Below are positions 17,020 through 23,967 of a stretch of DNA of 23,967 nt, piece after piece. The stretch's first letter is position 1; each line of letters starts with the position of its first letter. The stretch lies in NCBI GenBank assembly GCA_934230685.1, contig CAKQFF010000009.1, forward strand, positions 1 to 23,967. Direction: 5' to 3'. Made by a program: the position numbers and the translations under genes. The notes below the pieces were generated by a model. The model saw only the letters and a program-made list of their open reading frames with translations. It did no database searches and was not told the DNA's origin. Source of the stretch: an uncultured Prevotella sp. GTDB lineage: Bacteria; Bacteroidota; Bacteroidia; Bacteroidales; Bacteroidaceae.

Positions 17020-17793
17020 ATGATTAGTGATAAAGCATATATAGCTCCGGGCGCAAAGATTGGCAAGAATGTGACAATCTATCCATTCGCCTATATCGAG
17101 GACGACGTTGTCATCGGCGACGACTGCGTTATCTTTCCTTACGTGAGCATCATGCGCGGCACAACACTTGGCCGTGGCAACAAGGTTTATCAGAACACTG
17201 TGCTTGGTGCAGAACCGCAGGACTTCAACTATAAAGGTGCGGATACTCGTCTTGTTATCGGCGACGAGAATATCTTCCGTGAGAATGTTGTAGTCAATCG
17301 CGCTACATTTGCCGACGGCGAGACACGCATAGGCAACCGCAACTTCTTCATGGAGGGTGTTCATATCTCTCATGACACTAAGGTTGACGACTATGTCACC
17401 TTCGGTTATGGTACTAAGATTGCTGGTGACTGCGAGATTCACAGTGCAGCCATCTTCTCATCTGGTGTTATCGTCAATTCCAATGTGCGCATAGGTGGTG
17501 CCTCTATGGTTACGAGTGGTGTGCGTATCTCTAAGGATGTGCCTCCGTTCATTGTGGCTACCGACAATCCGGTGCGTTACGGTGGTGTGAACGAGACTCT
17601 CTTGAAGTCATCCAACACTTCAGACAAGGTGATTAGCCATATTGCAAATGCCTATCGTCTTGTGTTCCACGGTCAGACCAGCGTGTTCGACGCTATCAAC
17701 CAGATTAAGGAGCAGGTGCCCGAAGGCAAGGAAATCAACTCTATTGTGAAGTTCCTTGAGGGCAGCCAGATAGGTATCATCAGCAAGATATAA
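17020..17793 (+). CDS. LpxA-like acyltransferase (left-handed beta-helix), divergent
   Basis: The 257-residue protein shows hexapeptide repeats of a left-handed beta-helix (for example IAPGAKIGKNVTI, VVIGDDCVI) and an LpxA-type helical C-terminus. LpxA adds 3-hydroxyacyl from acyl-ACP to UDP-GlcNAc in lipid A synthesis. Against my recall of E. coli LpxA, which aligns without gaps from the H122 region onwards, the catalytic H125 is kept (H118 in VHISHD), as is H122 (H115). Other functional positions differ: K76 is N70, H144 is D137, H160 is N153, G173 (the acyl-length ruler) is Ser and R204 is S197. It may be a true but unusual LpxA, a paralogue, or an acyltransferase for another sugar, so I give no symbol. 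It lies downstream of the efflux channel across the 16901-16986 repeat and ends before a strong terminator. Confidence 0.85.
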   Translation: MISDKAYIAPGAKIGKNVTIYPFAYIEDDVVIGDDCVIFPYVSIMRGTTLGRGNKVYQNTVLGAEPQDFNYKGADTRLVIGDENIFRENVVVNRATFADGETRIGNRNFFMEGVHISHDTKVDDYVTFGYGTKIAGDCEIHSAAIFSSGVIVNSNVRIGGASMVTSGVRISKDVPPFIVATDNPVRYGGVNETLLKSSNTSDKVISHIANAYRLVFHGQTSVFDAINQIKEQVPEGKEINSIVKFLEGSQIGIISKI

Positions 17794-17840
17794 TCAGAAA
17801 TTTCATACCTTTTATATATTAGTGTTGTTATTTCATGAGA

Positions 17841-17885
17841 AGCGGCAGGGTAGACGTGATGTCCACCTTGCCGCTATATCTTTTT
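17841..17885 (+). terminator. Rho-independent terminator of the rightward block
   Basis: A hairpin at 17841-17875 has 14 pairs, one of them a G-U wobble, and one mismatch, with a GTGAT loop and stem base AGCGGCA/TTGCCGCT. ATATCTTTTTATCC follows on the plus strand. The T-run overlaps the last codons of the convergent helicase gene (stop at 17884-17886), so the two transcription units share this boundary. On the minus strand no T-run follows. Confidence 0.85.
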
Positions 17886-20088
17886 ATCCTTTTCCAGTTG
17901 CATCTTTCACAACCGCCAATATTTCATCTCCATATTTCTCAGCCTTCACCTTTCCGCAGAAAGGAATGCGTGCAAGGGCATCCTTGTCTTCAGGCAAGAG
18001 GTTGGCTATTGCTATTATTGCCTTTTGCTGCAGAATGCAGTATGCAGGCATGTGGGCTGTGAGGGCACGCTGTCTGCGCCAAATGGTCAAAGCGTCGAGC
18101 ACTTCGGGATGGAGCACCTTCAGTTCTGTGGCAGATGCTGTTGTTGAGGCGGCAGGTGTTTTGGGCTCTCCTGATGCTTTTGTTGCCGTTGTCCTTGCCG
18201 ATGTTGCTGTCTGCTGTTTGTCTTTTGCTTGTTTGCGCTCTGTTTTGCTTGTCTTTGGAGCTTTGGCAGCATCTTTGCCCATAAGCACAACAGCACGTTG
18301 GTGCAGATATTCATTCAGATGAAAACCGTCGTCCTTTACGAAGTTGAGCAAAGCACGTTTCTGCATTACGATTTCCTTGAGTGTGGCAAGAAGTTCCGTA
18401 AACATTTTTTTCACTTCTGGCGTATCCGTCTTCACTTCAGTATTCTTCACTAATTGCTCTATATCTGAAAGTGTTCTTGCGAAATACGTCGCGCCCTTGG
18501 TGAGTCGTTCTTGCAGATGAGTGTCGTCTTGATAGTCGGCTGTTGATATTACAATCTGGTTGTATTGCAGCTTGAACTTTTCTGCCACATCATACATTTG
18601 GTTTTTAATAGTGGCAAGCCGTGCCTTGTATTCGAGTATGAGTTTGGGATAGGTGCGTCGGAAATGTCCCATGAGCAAGTCGAGCACACGGTTGAACGAG
18701 TCCATCATCGGGCGGAAGTCAAACAGTTCGCTTACCACCGACAGATAGTAGTCGCGCTGCAACAGTCCTATCTGTTCTTCTGTAGGCATGTGTTCTGCTG
18801 CATGGTTGACATAATCATCTACAGCACCGTCGCGTATTATTGCCGATTGTGGCAATGGGGCACTCAGCACAAGTCCCTCAAGAGTGCGGCATCTTGACAG
18901 AGCCACATAGGTTTGTCCATGTGTGAAGGCCCGCTGCACATCTATTATTGCTCTGTCAAACGTGAGTCCCTGACTCTTGTGTACGGTTATAGCCCACGCT
19001 GGCTTCACCGGGAATTGCGTGAAAGTGCCGTCCACCTCTTCTGCAATCTCGTTTGTCTGCTCGTTTATAACATATCGGGTGTTGTCCCATTGTTCTGTCT
19101 CCACCTTTATCACGGCTCCCGTATCCTTGGCTCTCACGAAGAAATGCTTGTCGTTAATCTCGGTCACAGTGCCAATCATACCGTTGTAATATTCCTTGGC
19201 AGGTTTTGAGTCGTTCTTCACGAACATCACCTGGGCGTCTTTCTTCAGAGTTAGAGTTTCCTCGGTAGGGAAAAGCATCTCGGGATATTTGCCCGTAATC
19301 TCTGCCTTGTATGTGTATGGCTGTCCTGGCAGAAGCGAGAGTTGATGGTCGTTCACATGCTGCGCCTGGAAGTTATGTGTCGTGAGGCGGATGTATCCTT
19401 CCTCGGCACGAGGTTGGAAGTTGGGAATATATCGCGAGTTGAGCGCTTGCAGCACAGAAGCGTCGGCACAGTTGTCGCGTACCTTATTTAATATATCAAG
19501 AAATCTCAGGTCGTTCTGTCTATACACAGTCTTCAGCTCCACTATTGCATATTGTGTGCGCTTTAGTGCAAGCGACGAGAAGAAATAAGGAGTCTCGTAA
19601 TATCTCGACAGCAATTGCCACTCGTCGTCCTTGGCTACGGGAGCCAGCTGACCGAGGTCGCCAATCATAACCATCTGCACTCCACCAAATGGTTGTTGGT
19701 TTTTGCGGAAACGTCTAAGCACATTATCCACAGCATCGAGCAAGTCGGCACGCACCATCGATATTTCATCAATCACAAGAGTGTCAATGCTTTGTATCAC
19801 TCGTATCTTTTGTTTGGAGAAGCGGTATTGCTGTTCCTTTGTCTTGTATTGTGCGTCGGGAATGAACGGTGCAAACGAGAGTTGGAAGAATGAGTGGATT
19901 GTCACGCCCTCAGCATTAATGGCTGCAATACCTGTAGGCGCAACAACGATTATACGTTTAGACGACTCTGTTTTAAGTCGTCGCAGAAAGGTGGTCTTAC
20001 CAGTTCCTGCCTTACCCGTGAGAAATAGGTTGGTGTTAGTGGTTTCTATGATGTTCCACGCAAGTTGCGTCTGCTCGTTCGTTTCCAT
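17884..20088 (-). CDS. Pif1-family 5'-3' DNA helicase with C-terminal HRDC domain
   Basis: The 734-residue protein begins with a Pif1/RecD-like superfamily 1B helicase core: Walker A GKAGTGKT (25-32), Walker B VIDEIS (105-110), motif III GDLGQLAPV, motif IV VYRQND, motif V AITVHKSQGLTFDRA and motif VI YVALSRCRTLEGL. A helical region to about residue 590 follows, then a linker rich in Lys, Ala, Thr and Gln (about 600-655). The last 75 residues read as an HRDC domain (HPEVLDALTIWRRQRA, then RIPFCGKVKAEKYGDEIL), which in RecQ proteins binds nucleic acid. Pif1 enzymes unwind G-quadruplexes and R-loops and assist replication. The enzyme is likely cytosolic and functional, since all motifs are intact. 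It has its own promoter upstream and ends against the convergent terminator. Confidence 0.92.
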   Translation of the reverse strand: METNEQTQLAWNIIETTNTNLFLTGKAGTGKTTFLRRLKTESSKRIIVVAPTGIAAINAEGVTIHSFFQLSFAPFIPDAQYKTKEQQYRFSKQKIRVIQSIDTLVIDEISMVRADLLDAVDNVLRRFRKNQQPFGGVQMVMIGDLGQLAPVAKDDEWQLLSRYYETPYFFSSLALKRTQYAIVELKTVYRQNDLRFLDILNKVRDNCADASVLQALNSRYIPNFQPRAEEGYIRLTTHNFQAQHVNDHQLSLLPGQPYTYKAEITGKYPEMLFPTEETLTLKKDAQVMFVKNDSKPAKEYYNGMIGTVTEINDKHFFVRAKDTGAVIKVETEQWDNTRYVINEQTNEIAEEVDGTFTQFPVKPAWAITVHKSQGLTFDRAIIDVQRAFTHGQTYVALSRCRTLEGLVLSAPLPQSAIIRDGAVDDYVNHAAEHMPTEEQIGLLQRDYYLSVVSELFDFRPMMDSFNRVLDLLMGHFRRTYPKLILEYKARLATIKNQMYDVAEKFKLQYNQIVISTADYQDDTHLQERLTKGATYFARTLSDIEQLVKNTEVKTDTPEVKKMFTELLATLKEIVMQKRALLNFVKDDGFHLNEYLHQRAVVLMGKDAAKAPKTSKTERKQAKDKQQTATSARTTATKASGEPKTPAASTTASATELKVLHPEVLDALTIWRRQRALTAHMPAYCILQQKAIIAIANLLPEDKDALARIPFCGKVKAEKYGDEILAVVKDATGKG

Positions 20089-20138
20089 AGTTTGCTGTTT
20101 TGTTATATCAGTGGTTCCTATAAAAAATAATGATATTA

Positions 20139-20172
20139 CAAAAGTACGAAAAAGAACTGAAAGATTAACAAA
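20139..20172 (-). promoter_or_regulatory. Promoter of the helicase gene
   Basis: On the minus strand TACTTTTG (20146-20139) matches TAnnTTTG. TTTG (20172-20169) lies 22 bases upstream, within the known 17-23 spacing. Transcription would start near 20132, about 45 bases before the ATG at 20088. Confidence 0.7.
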
Positions 20173-20228
20173 AACGATGTGAAAAATGGAGTTGATGCGT
20201 TGGGTGTAAGAAATAGGATGAATAAATG

Positions 20229-20288
20229 ATTAAAAGTCATTAGCTTTGCTGCCGGGATATTCTGCCGACATAGCTAATGACTTTTAAT
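20229..20288 (-). terminator. Terminator hairpin of glmS
   Basis: ATTAAAAGTCATTAGCT (20229-20245) and AGCTAATGACTTTTAAT (20272-20288) are perfect 17-bp complements around a 26-base loop that contains CTGCCG twice. On the minus strand it begins 33 bases after the glmS stop, and the descending arm runs into CTTTTAATCATTTATT, a usable U-rich tail. It separates glmS from the helicase promoter. Confidence 0.75.
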
Positions 20289-20321
20289 TATTGACAATTT
20301 ATATATCTTATGACTCCTTCT

Positions 20322-22187
20322 TTACTCCACTGTAACGCTCTTAGCCAAGTTTCTTGGCATGTCCACGTTCAGTCCCTTGTCCACAGCCACGTAGTAGGCG
20401 AGAAGCTGCAAGGGCACAACAGTTAGCAGTGCCACTAATGCATTGGAAGTAGCAGGCACCTCGATGATGTTGTCTGCCAATGCTCTTACCTGCTTGTCGC
20501 CCTCGGTAACCACAGCAAGGATGCGTCCGTTTCTCGACTTCACCTCCTGCATGTTTGAGATAATCTTCTCGTATAGCTGATGGTGGGTGGCTATGAATAC
20601 GATAGGCATGTCTTGGTCTACCAATGCGATAGGTCCGTGCTTCATCTCGGCTGCTGGATAACCTTCAGCATGAATGTAGCTGATTTCCTTAAGCTTCAAT
20701 GCTCCTTCCAATGCCACTGGATAGTTGATGCCACGTCCTAAGTAGAGGAAGTTATGTGCATAGGTGAACATTCGCGACATGTCTTTGATCATAGGATCCT
20801 GCTTCAGCACAACCTCCATCTTGTTAGGAATGTCTGCCAATTCGCCTATCAGCTGCTGATAGTCGGTGTCGTCCAATGTGCCTTGCTCATGTCCTAAAGC
20901 CAAAGCCAACAGAGTGAGCACCGTCACCTGACCAGTAAAGGCCTTTGTACTTGCCACACCAATCTCCGGTCCCACATGAATGTAGATGCCGGTATTGGTC
21001 TCGCGGGCTATTGATGAACCTACGCCATTCACAATGCCGAATATAAGCGCATCCTTCTCCTTAGCCAACTTTACAGCTGCTAAAGTGTCGGCTGTCTCGC
21101 CACTCTGACTTATTGCTATCACCACATCCTCTGGCTCAATCACTGGGTCGCCATAGCGGAACTCGCTTGCATAAGCCACTTCCACACGTTTGCGGCACAT
21201 CTTCTCGATGAGTTGCTTGCCAATGAGTCCTGCGTGCCAGCTTGTACCGCAAGCCACAATGATGATGTGCTTTGCGTTTACCAATCGCTCGCGGTATTCT
21301 CTAAGGGCAGAGAGGACAATATGATTATTCTCCGGATGTTCCTTGTCGGCAAACAGGCGTCCGCTCATGCAGTCTCTCAGACAGTTGGGCTGGTCGTATA
21401 TCTCCTTCAACATGAAGTGGTCGAAGCCGCCCTTGCTGAGTTTGCTGATGTCGAGATCCACAGTCTTGATGTCATAACTGCATGATGCATGGTCAAGATT
21501 GATGATGTTGAGTTCTTCGCCAATGTGAATGTCGGCAATCTGTCCGTCTTCAAGATACACCACCTTATCGGTGAACTCCACGATAGGGGTTGCATCGCTT
21601 GCAATATAAAAGTCCTTGTTGTCCTTGCCAACGCCCACTACCAGCGGACTCGACTGTCGTGCAGCCACAACATGGTTGGGCTTGTTCTTCTCTATCACGG
21701 CAATAGCGTATGCGCCAATGGCATCATTAAGAGCCTGACATACGGCAGACACCAAGTCCTTGCCGTTCTGCTGATAATAATAGTCAATCAGCTGAACAAG
21801 CACCTCAGTGTCAGTAGTGCTCTTGAACACATATCCTTTCTCCTGGAGTTGTTCTCTAAGCACCTGATAGTTTTCGATGATACCATTGTGCACCAATGCC
21901 AAGTCACCGCTCATACTTGTGTGAGGATGAGCGTTAGTTGCTGATGGTTCTCCATGAGTAGCCCATCGTGTATGGGCGATGCCGATGTGTCCGCTGCAGT
22001 CTTTGTCAGCGGACATTGCTTCCAGATTACTTACTTTTCCTTTGGTCTTGTAGACATTAAGCTTATCCTGATTGCTAATCAATGCTACGCCTGCGCTGTC
22101 GTATCCACGATACTCAAGTTTCTTGAGTCCTTCGATAAGGACTGGATAAGCGTCAGACTGTCCGATATATCCAACTATTCCACACAT
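20322..22187 (-). CDS. glmS: Glutamine--fructose-6-phosphate aminotransferase (isomerizing)
   Basis: GlmS makes glucosamine-6-phosphate from fructose-6-phosphate and glutamine, the entry step to UDP-GlcNAc for peptidoglycan and lipid A. The protein has 621 residues, near the usual 610. The N-terminal class II glutaminase starts with the catalytic Cys2 in MCGIVGYIG, followed by LEYRGYDSAGVA and HTRWATHGEPS. Two SIS sugar-phosphate isomerase domains follow (ACGTSWHAGL and ISQSGETADTLAA; then LGRGINYPVALEGALKLKE). The C-terminus DMPRNLAKSVTVE is the conserved GlmS ending. It stands alone with its own promoter and a 17-bp terminator. The leader is only about 20 bases, too short for a glmS ribozyme. 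Confidence 0.98.
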   Translation of the reverse strand: MCGIVGYIGQSDAYPVLIEGLKKLEYRGYDSAGVALISNQDKLNVYKTKGKVSNLEAMSADKDCSGHIGIAHTRWATHGEPSATNAHPHTSMSGDLALVHNGIIENYQVLREQLQEKGYVFKSTTDTEVLVQLIDYYYQQNGKDLVSAVCQALNDAIGAYAIAVIEKNKPNHVVAARQSSPLVVGVGKDNKDFYIASDATPIVEFTDKVVYLEDGQIADIHIGEELNIINLDHASCSYDIKTVDLDISKLSKGGFDHFMLKEIYDQPNCLRDCMSGRLFADKEHPENNHIVLSALREYRERLVNAKHIIIVACGTSWHAGLIGKQLIEKMCRKRVEVAYASEFRYGDPVIEPEDVVIAISQSGETADTLAAVKLAKEKDALIFGIVNGVGSSIARETNTGIYIHVGPEIGVASTKAFTGQVTVLTLLALALGHEQGTLDDTDYQQLIGELADIPNKMEVVLKQDPMIKDMSRMFTYAHNFLYLGRGINYPVALEGALKLKEISYIHAEGYPAAEMKHGPIALVDQDMPIVFIATHHQLYEKIISNMQEVKSRNGRILAVVTEGDKQVRALADNIIEVPATSNALVALLTVVPLQLLAYYVAVDKGLNVDMPRNLAKSVTVE

Positions 22188-22215
22188 AAAGTTTACTTTT
22201 GTTTAGTTACGGCTG

Positions 22216-22246
22216 CAAAAGTATACATAATATCTGAATTAACAAA
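22216..22246 (-). promoter_or_regulatory. Promoter of glmS
   Basis: On the minus strand TACTTTTG (22223-22216) matches TAnnTTTG and TTTG (22246-22243) lies 19 bases upstream, a full match to the Bacteroidota consensus. Transcription would start near 22209, about 20 bases before the ATG. An AT-rich inverted repeat, TTAACA (22239-22244) and TGTTAA (22256-22261), overlaps the -33 box and could be an operator. Confidence 0.75.
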
Positions 22247-22312
22247 TATTTTGTATGTTAAATCTGTATGAAAAGTTGCTTTTTTCTATTTCTTGATATA
22301 TCTCAGTTTGCC

Positions 22313-23896
22313 TTATTCTATCATCCAATCCTCTATCTGTCCACTCTTCGCATTGAAGTTGATGCCTACCTTTATTATGGGTTTTCCACAAAGTGCAAAT
22401 CGCTGTGCATAGTCTTTTAGATTGATTTGTTGCATGGCGGTTTTTGCATCCTTGTTGAGTTTCAGCTCTATTATATATAGGTGTGTATGGGTGAGCATCA
22501 CAATGTCCACCCTTCCATTGGGAGTATGTATTTCCACGTCCACCAGGAAGTGTGTCAATAGCGAGAATATGATGAACAGCACCTGCTGATAGTGTCCCTC
22601 ATAATTGGTGTTGTTGCAGTAGGGTACGGTTTCAAAGAATGTTTGTAGCAATCTTATTGCCCCGTCCATGTCGTTCTGTCGGATAAGCACAGACATTCGT
22701 GCTATTGTCACGTCGCCGGCTTCTGCAAATGTTCCCTCAAGGTAATTCGGCAACAGGCTCTCGAAGAGTCCCACCTTAATTTCCTTGTTAGGTATGTCGA
22801 GGGTATAAATCTCCGACATAGGCTCATAGTCTTTTATGGTCAAGTAGCCGCTCTGATATAGCAGTGGGGTTATTGTGGTCATGTTCTCTGTAGGAGCGTC
22901 GAAAGAGGAAGTCTTGGCATACATTTTTGTGATTCGTGTAGGCAAGACATTGAATTTACGCAGCATATTAATAAGATAGGTGGGAGTTCCCGACCCAAAC
23001 CAGTATGCTTTCGTCTTTCCGTCGGCGAAACTGTTGAGCAGACTGAACGGATTGAACACGTCAGGACTTGGCCATGTGAAATGATAGCCGTCGTAATTTT
23101 CCTTCAGTTTCTCTATGGTTTCTTCTCTTGTGAGTGACATTTTCTCTGCAAGCGCGTCAATGTCTTCGCTCATTTGTGTCAGCAGCTCGTCCTTGGTTAT
23201 TCCGCATATTCCAGAATACGGTTCGTCCATGCTTATGTTCTTTATGTTGTTCAGTTCGCTGAATATGCTGAGTTGCGAGAACTTCGTAATGCCGGTGAGG
23301 AATACAAAACGCAGATATGGCTCGCTGAGTTTCAGCGGACTGTAGAAGTTGCGCATTATATATCGCAGCTCAATAAGGTTGTCGTCCTGGTGAGCCACAT
23401 CGAGCAATGGAGCGTCGTATTCATCAATGAGCACTACAACCTGCTTGCCCGTTTGTTGATACAGACTCTTGATGAGGTTCATCAGTCGTATGTTGGGGTC
23501 AATGGCATCTGCTTTAATGCCAAAACGGTTCTCGTTTTCGGTTAGGACGCTCAGCAAATATCTGTTGAGCTGTTCCTTGTCCAAATGCTTTCCGCCGCTC
23601 ATGTCAAAGTGAAGAATGGGATATTCAGTCCATTCGTGCTCAAGCTTTTCTATGGCAAGTCCCTTGAACAGTTCCTTTTTTCCCTCAAAATAGCTTTGGA
23701 ATGTGGACACAAGCAATGACTTGCCGAACCGTCTTGGACGACTCAGAAAGAAGAATTTGCCACTTGATGCCATGCGGTATACATATTCTGTTTTGTCTAC
23801 ATACAGCATGTCCCGTCTGCGTATTTCCGAGAATGTCTGTATACCTAAAGGGTAAAGTCTCAGTGCCATAACGTCTATTGCTTTAAATGGATTCAC
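22313..23896 (-). CDS. AAA-ATPase-like protein with C-terminal PD-(D/E)XK nuclease-like domain (DUF1703)
   Basis: The 527-residue protein belongs to the AAA-ATPase-like plus DUF1703 family, present in many copies in Bacteroidales genomes and of unknown function. Near the N-terminus, YPLGIQTFSEIR and DMLYVDKT precede an unusual Walker A, RPRRFGKS (53-60). Walker B is VLIDEYDAPL (155-164). A conserved GLFHV-like middle region does not match anything else I know. The C-terminus has a PD-(D/E)XK pattern: D464 in GRVDIVM, then E477 and K479 in YIIELKLN, followed by Gln-rich AMQQI. All three catalytic positions are intact. The start may be the ATG at 23896 or at 23869 (MALRLYPLGIQ); relatives usually begin just before YPxGIQ, which favours 23869. 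No promoter is visible in the 71 bases to the window edge. It could have a role in defence, transposition control or nucleic-acid processing; none is proven. Confidence 0.88.
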   Translation of the reverse strand: MNPFKAIDVMALRLYPLGIQTFSEIRRRDMLYVDKTEYVYRMASSGKFFFLSRPRRFGKSLLVSTFQSYFEGKKELFKGLAIEKLEHEWTEYPILHFDMSGGKHLDKEQLNRYLLSVLTENENRFGIKADAIDPNIRLMNLIKSLYQQTGKQVVVLIDEYDAPLLDVAHQDDNLIELRYIMRNFYSPLKLSEPYLRFVFLTGITKFSQLSIFSELNNIKNISMDEPYSGICGITKDELLTQMSEDIDALAEKMSLTREETIEKLKENYDGYHFTWPSPDVFNPFSLLNSFADGKTKAYWFGSGTPTYLINMLRKFNVLPTRITKMYAKTSSFDAPTENMTTITPLLYQSGYLTIKDYEPMSEIYTLDIPNKEIKVGLFESLLPNYLEGTFAEAGDVTIARMSVLIRQNDMDGAIRLLQTFFETVPYCNNTNYEGHYQQVLFIIFSLLTHFLVDVEIHTPNGRVDIVMLTHTHLYIIELKLNKDAKTAMQQINLKDYAQRFALCGKPIIKVGINFNAKSGQIEDWMIE

Positions 23897-23967
23897 TACT
23901 GTCCACGAAAATCCGTTAACATTTGCTCAAACACATTGTAGATAAAGAGGTTTTCCTACAAAAAGGC
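23897..23967. other. Right-edge noncoding stretch
   Basis: These 71 bases upstream of the AAA-ATPase gene hold no coding frame, hairpin or TAnnTTTG box that I can support. The promoter of that gene may lie beyond the edge. Confidence 0.5.

Noticed and set aside
22188..22312. glmS ribozyme or riboswitch upstream of glmS
   Set aside because: The predicted leader is about 20 bases, far too short, and no ribozyme core is recognisable; the class is also not expected in this phylum.
1..23967. tRNA, rRNA, insertion sequence or prophage genes
   Set aside because: The gaps are too short or lack cloverleaf or rRNA sequence, and no transposase, integrase or structural phage protein is encoded.

Overview
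The window looks like a chromosomal segment of a Bacteroidales bacterium, most likely Prevotella or a close relative. Three things point there. Five gene starts are preceded by the Bacteroidota -7 box TAnnTTTG, three of them with a matching TTTG about 19 to 22 bases upstream. Shine-Dalgarno sequences are largely absent. Several proteins have Bacteroidota-style sequences, notably the sigma-54 regulator, the Pif1-HRDC helicase and the AAA-ATPase/DUF1703 protein. The genus is inferred from general sequence character, not from a marker gene.

Layout: bases 1-8111 are read leftwards, 8388-17793 rightwards and 17884-23896 leftwards. The left block starts from a promoter at about 8183-8213. It runs dxs (isoprenoid precursor synthesis), trkA and trkH (potassium uptake; both junctions are 4-base ATGA overlaps) and manA (mannose-6-phosphate isomerase). 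A strong terminator-like hairpin follows manA. After it come rmuC and a sigma-54-dependent response regulator, which is cut by the left edge of the window.

The central block starts with a PhoB-like response regulator and a membrane histidine kinase. A 331-base spacer with a 12-bp inverted repeat and a clear -7 box follows. Next is a complete tripartite RND efflux system: lipoprotein adaptor, inner-membrane pump and outer-membrane lipoprotein channel. A left-handed beta-helix acyltransferase related to LpxA follows. The spacers on either side of the channel gene both carry AT-rich inverted repeats. A terminator at 17841-17885 closes the block.

The right block holds a Pif1-type helicase with a C-terminal HRDC domain (own promoter), glmS (own promoter and terminator; makes glucosamine-6-phosphate for cell wall and lipid A) and a protein with an AAA-ATPase-like domain and a PD-(D/E)XK nuclease-like domain.

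Most of the window is ordinary housekeeping and envelope biology. I found no rRNA, tRNA, CRISPR array, insertion sequence, phage or integrative element. The observations most worth a second look are the LpxA-like protein, which lacks several residues the known enzyme uses, the repeat-derived hairpins inside the efflux operon, and the dxs-trkA-trkH coupling. I did not find convincing evidence of a wholly new system.
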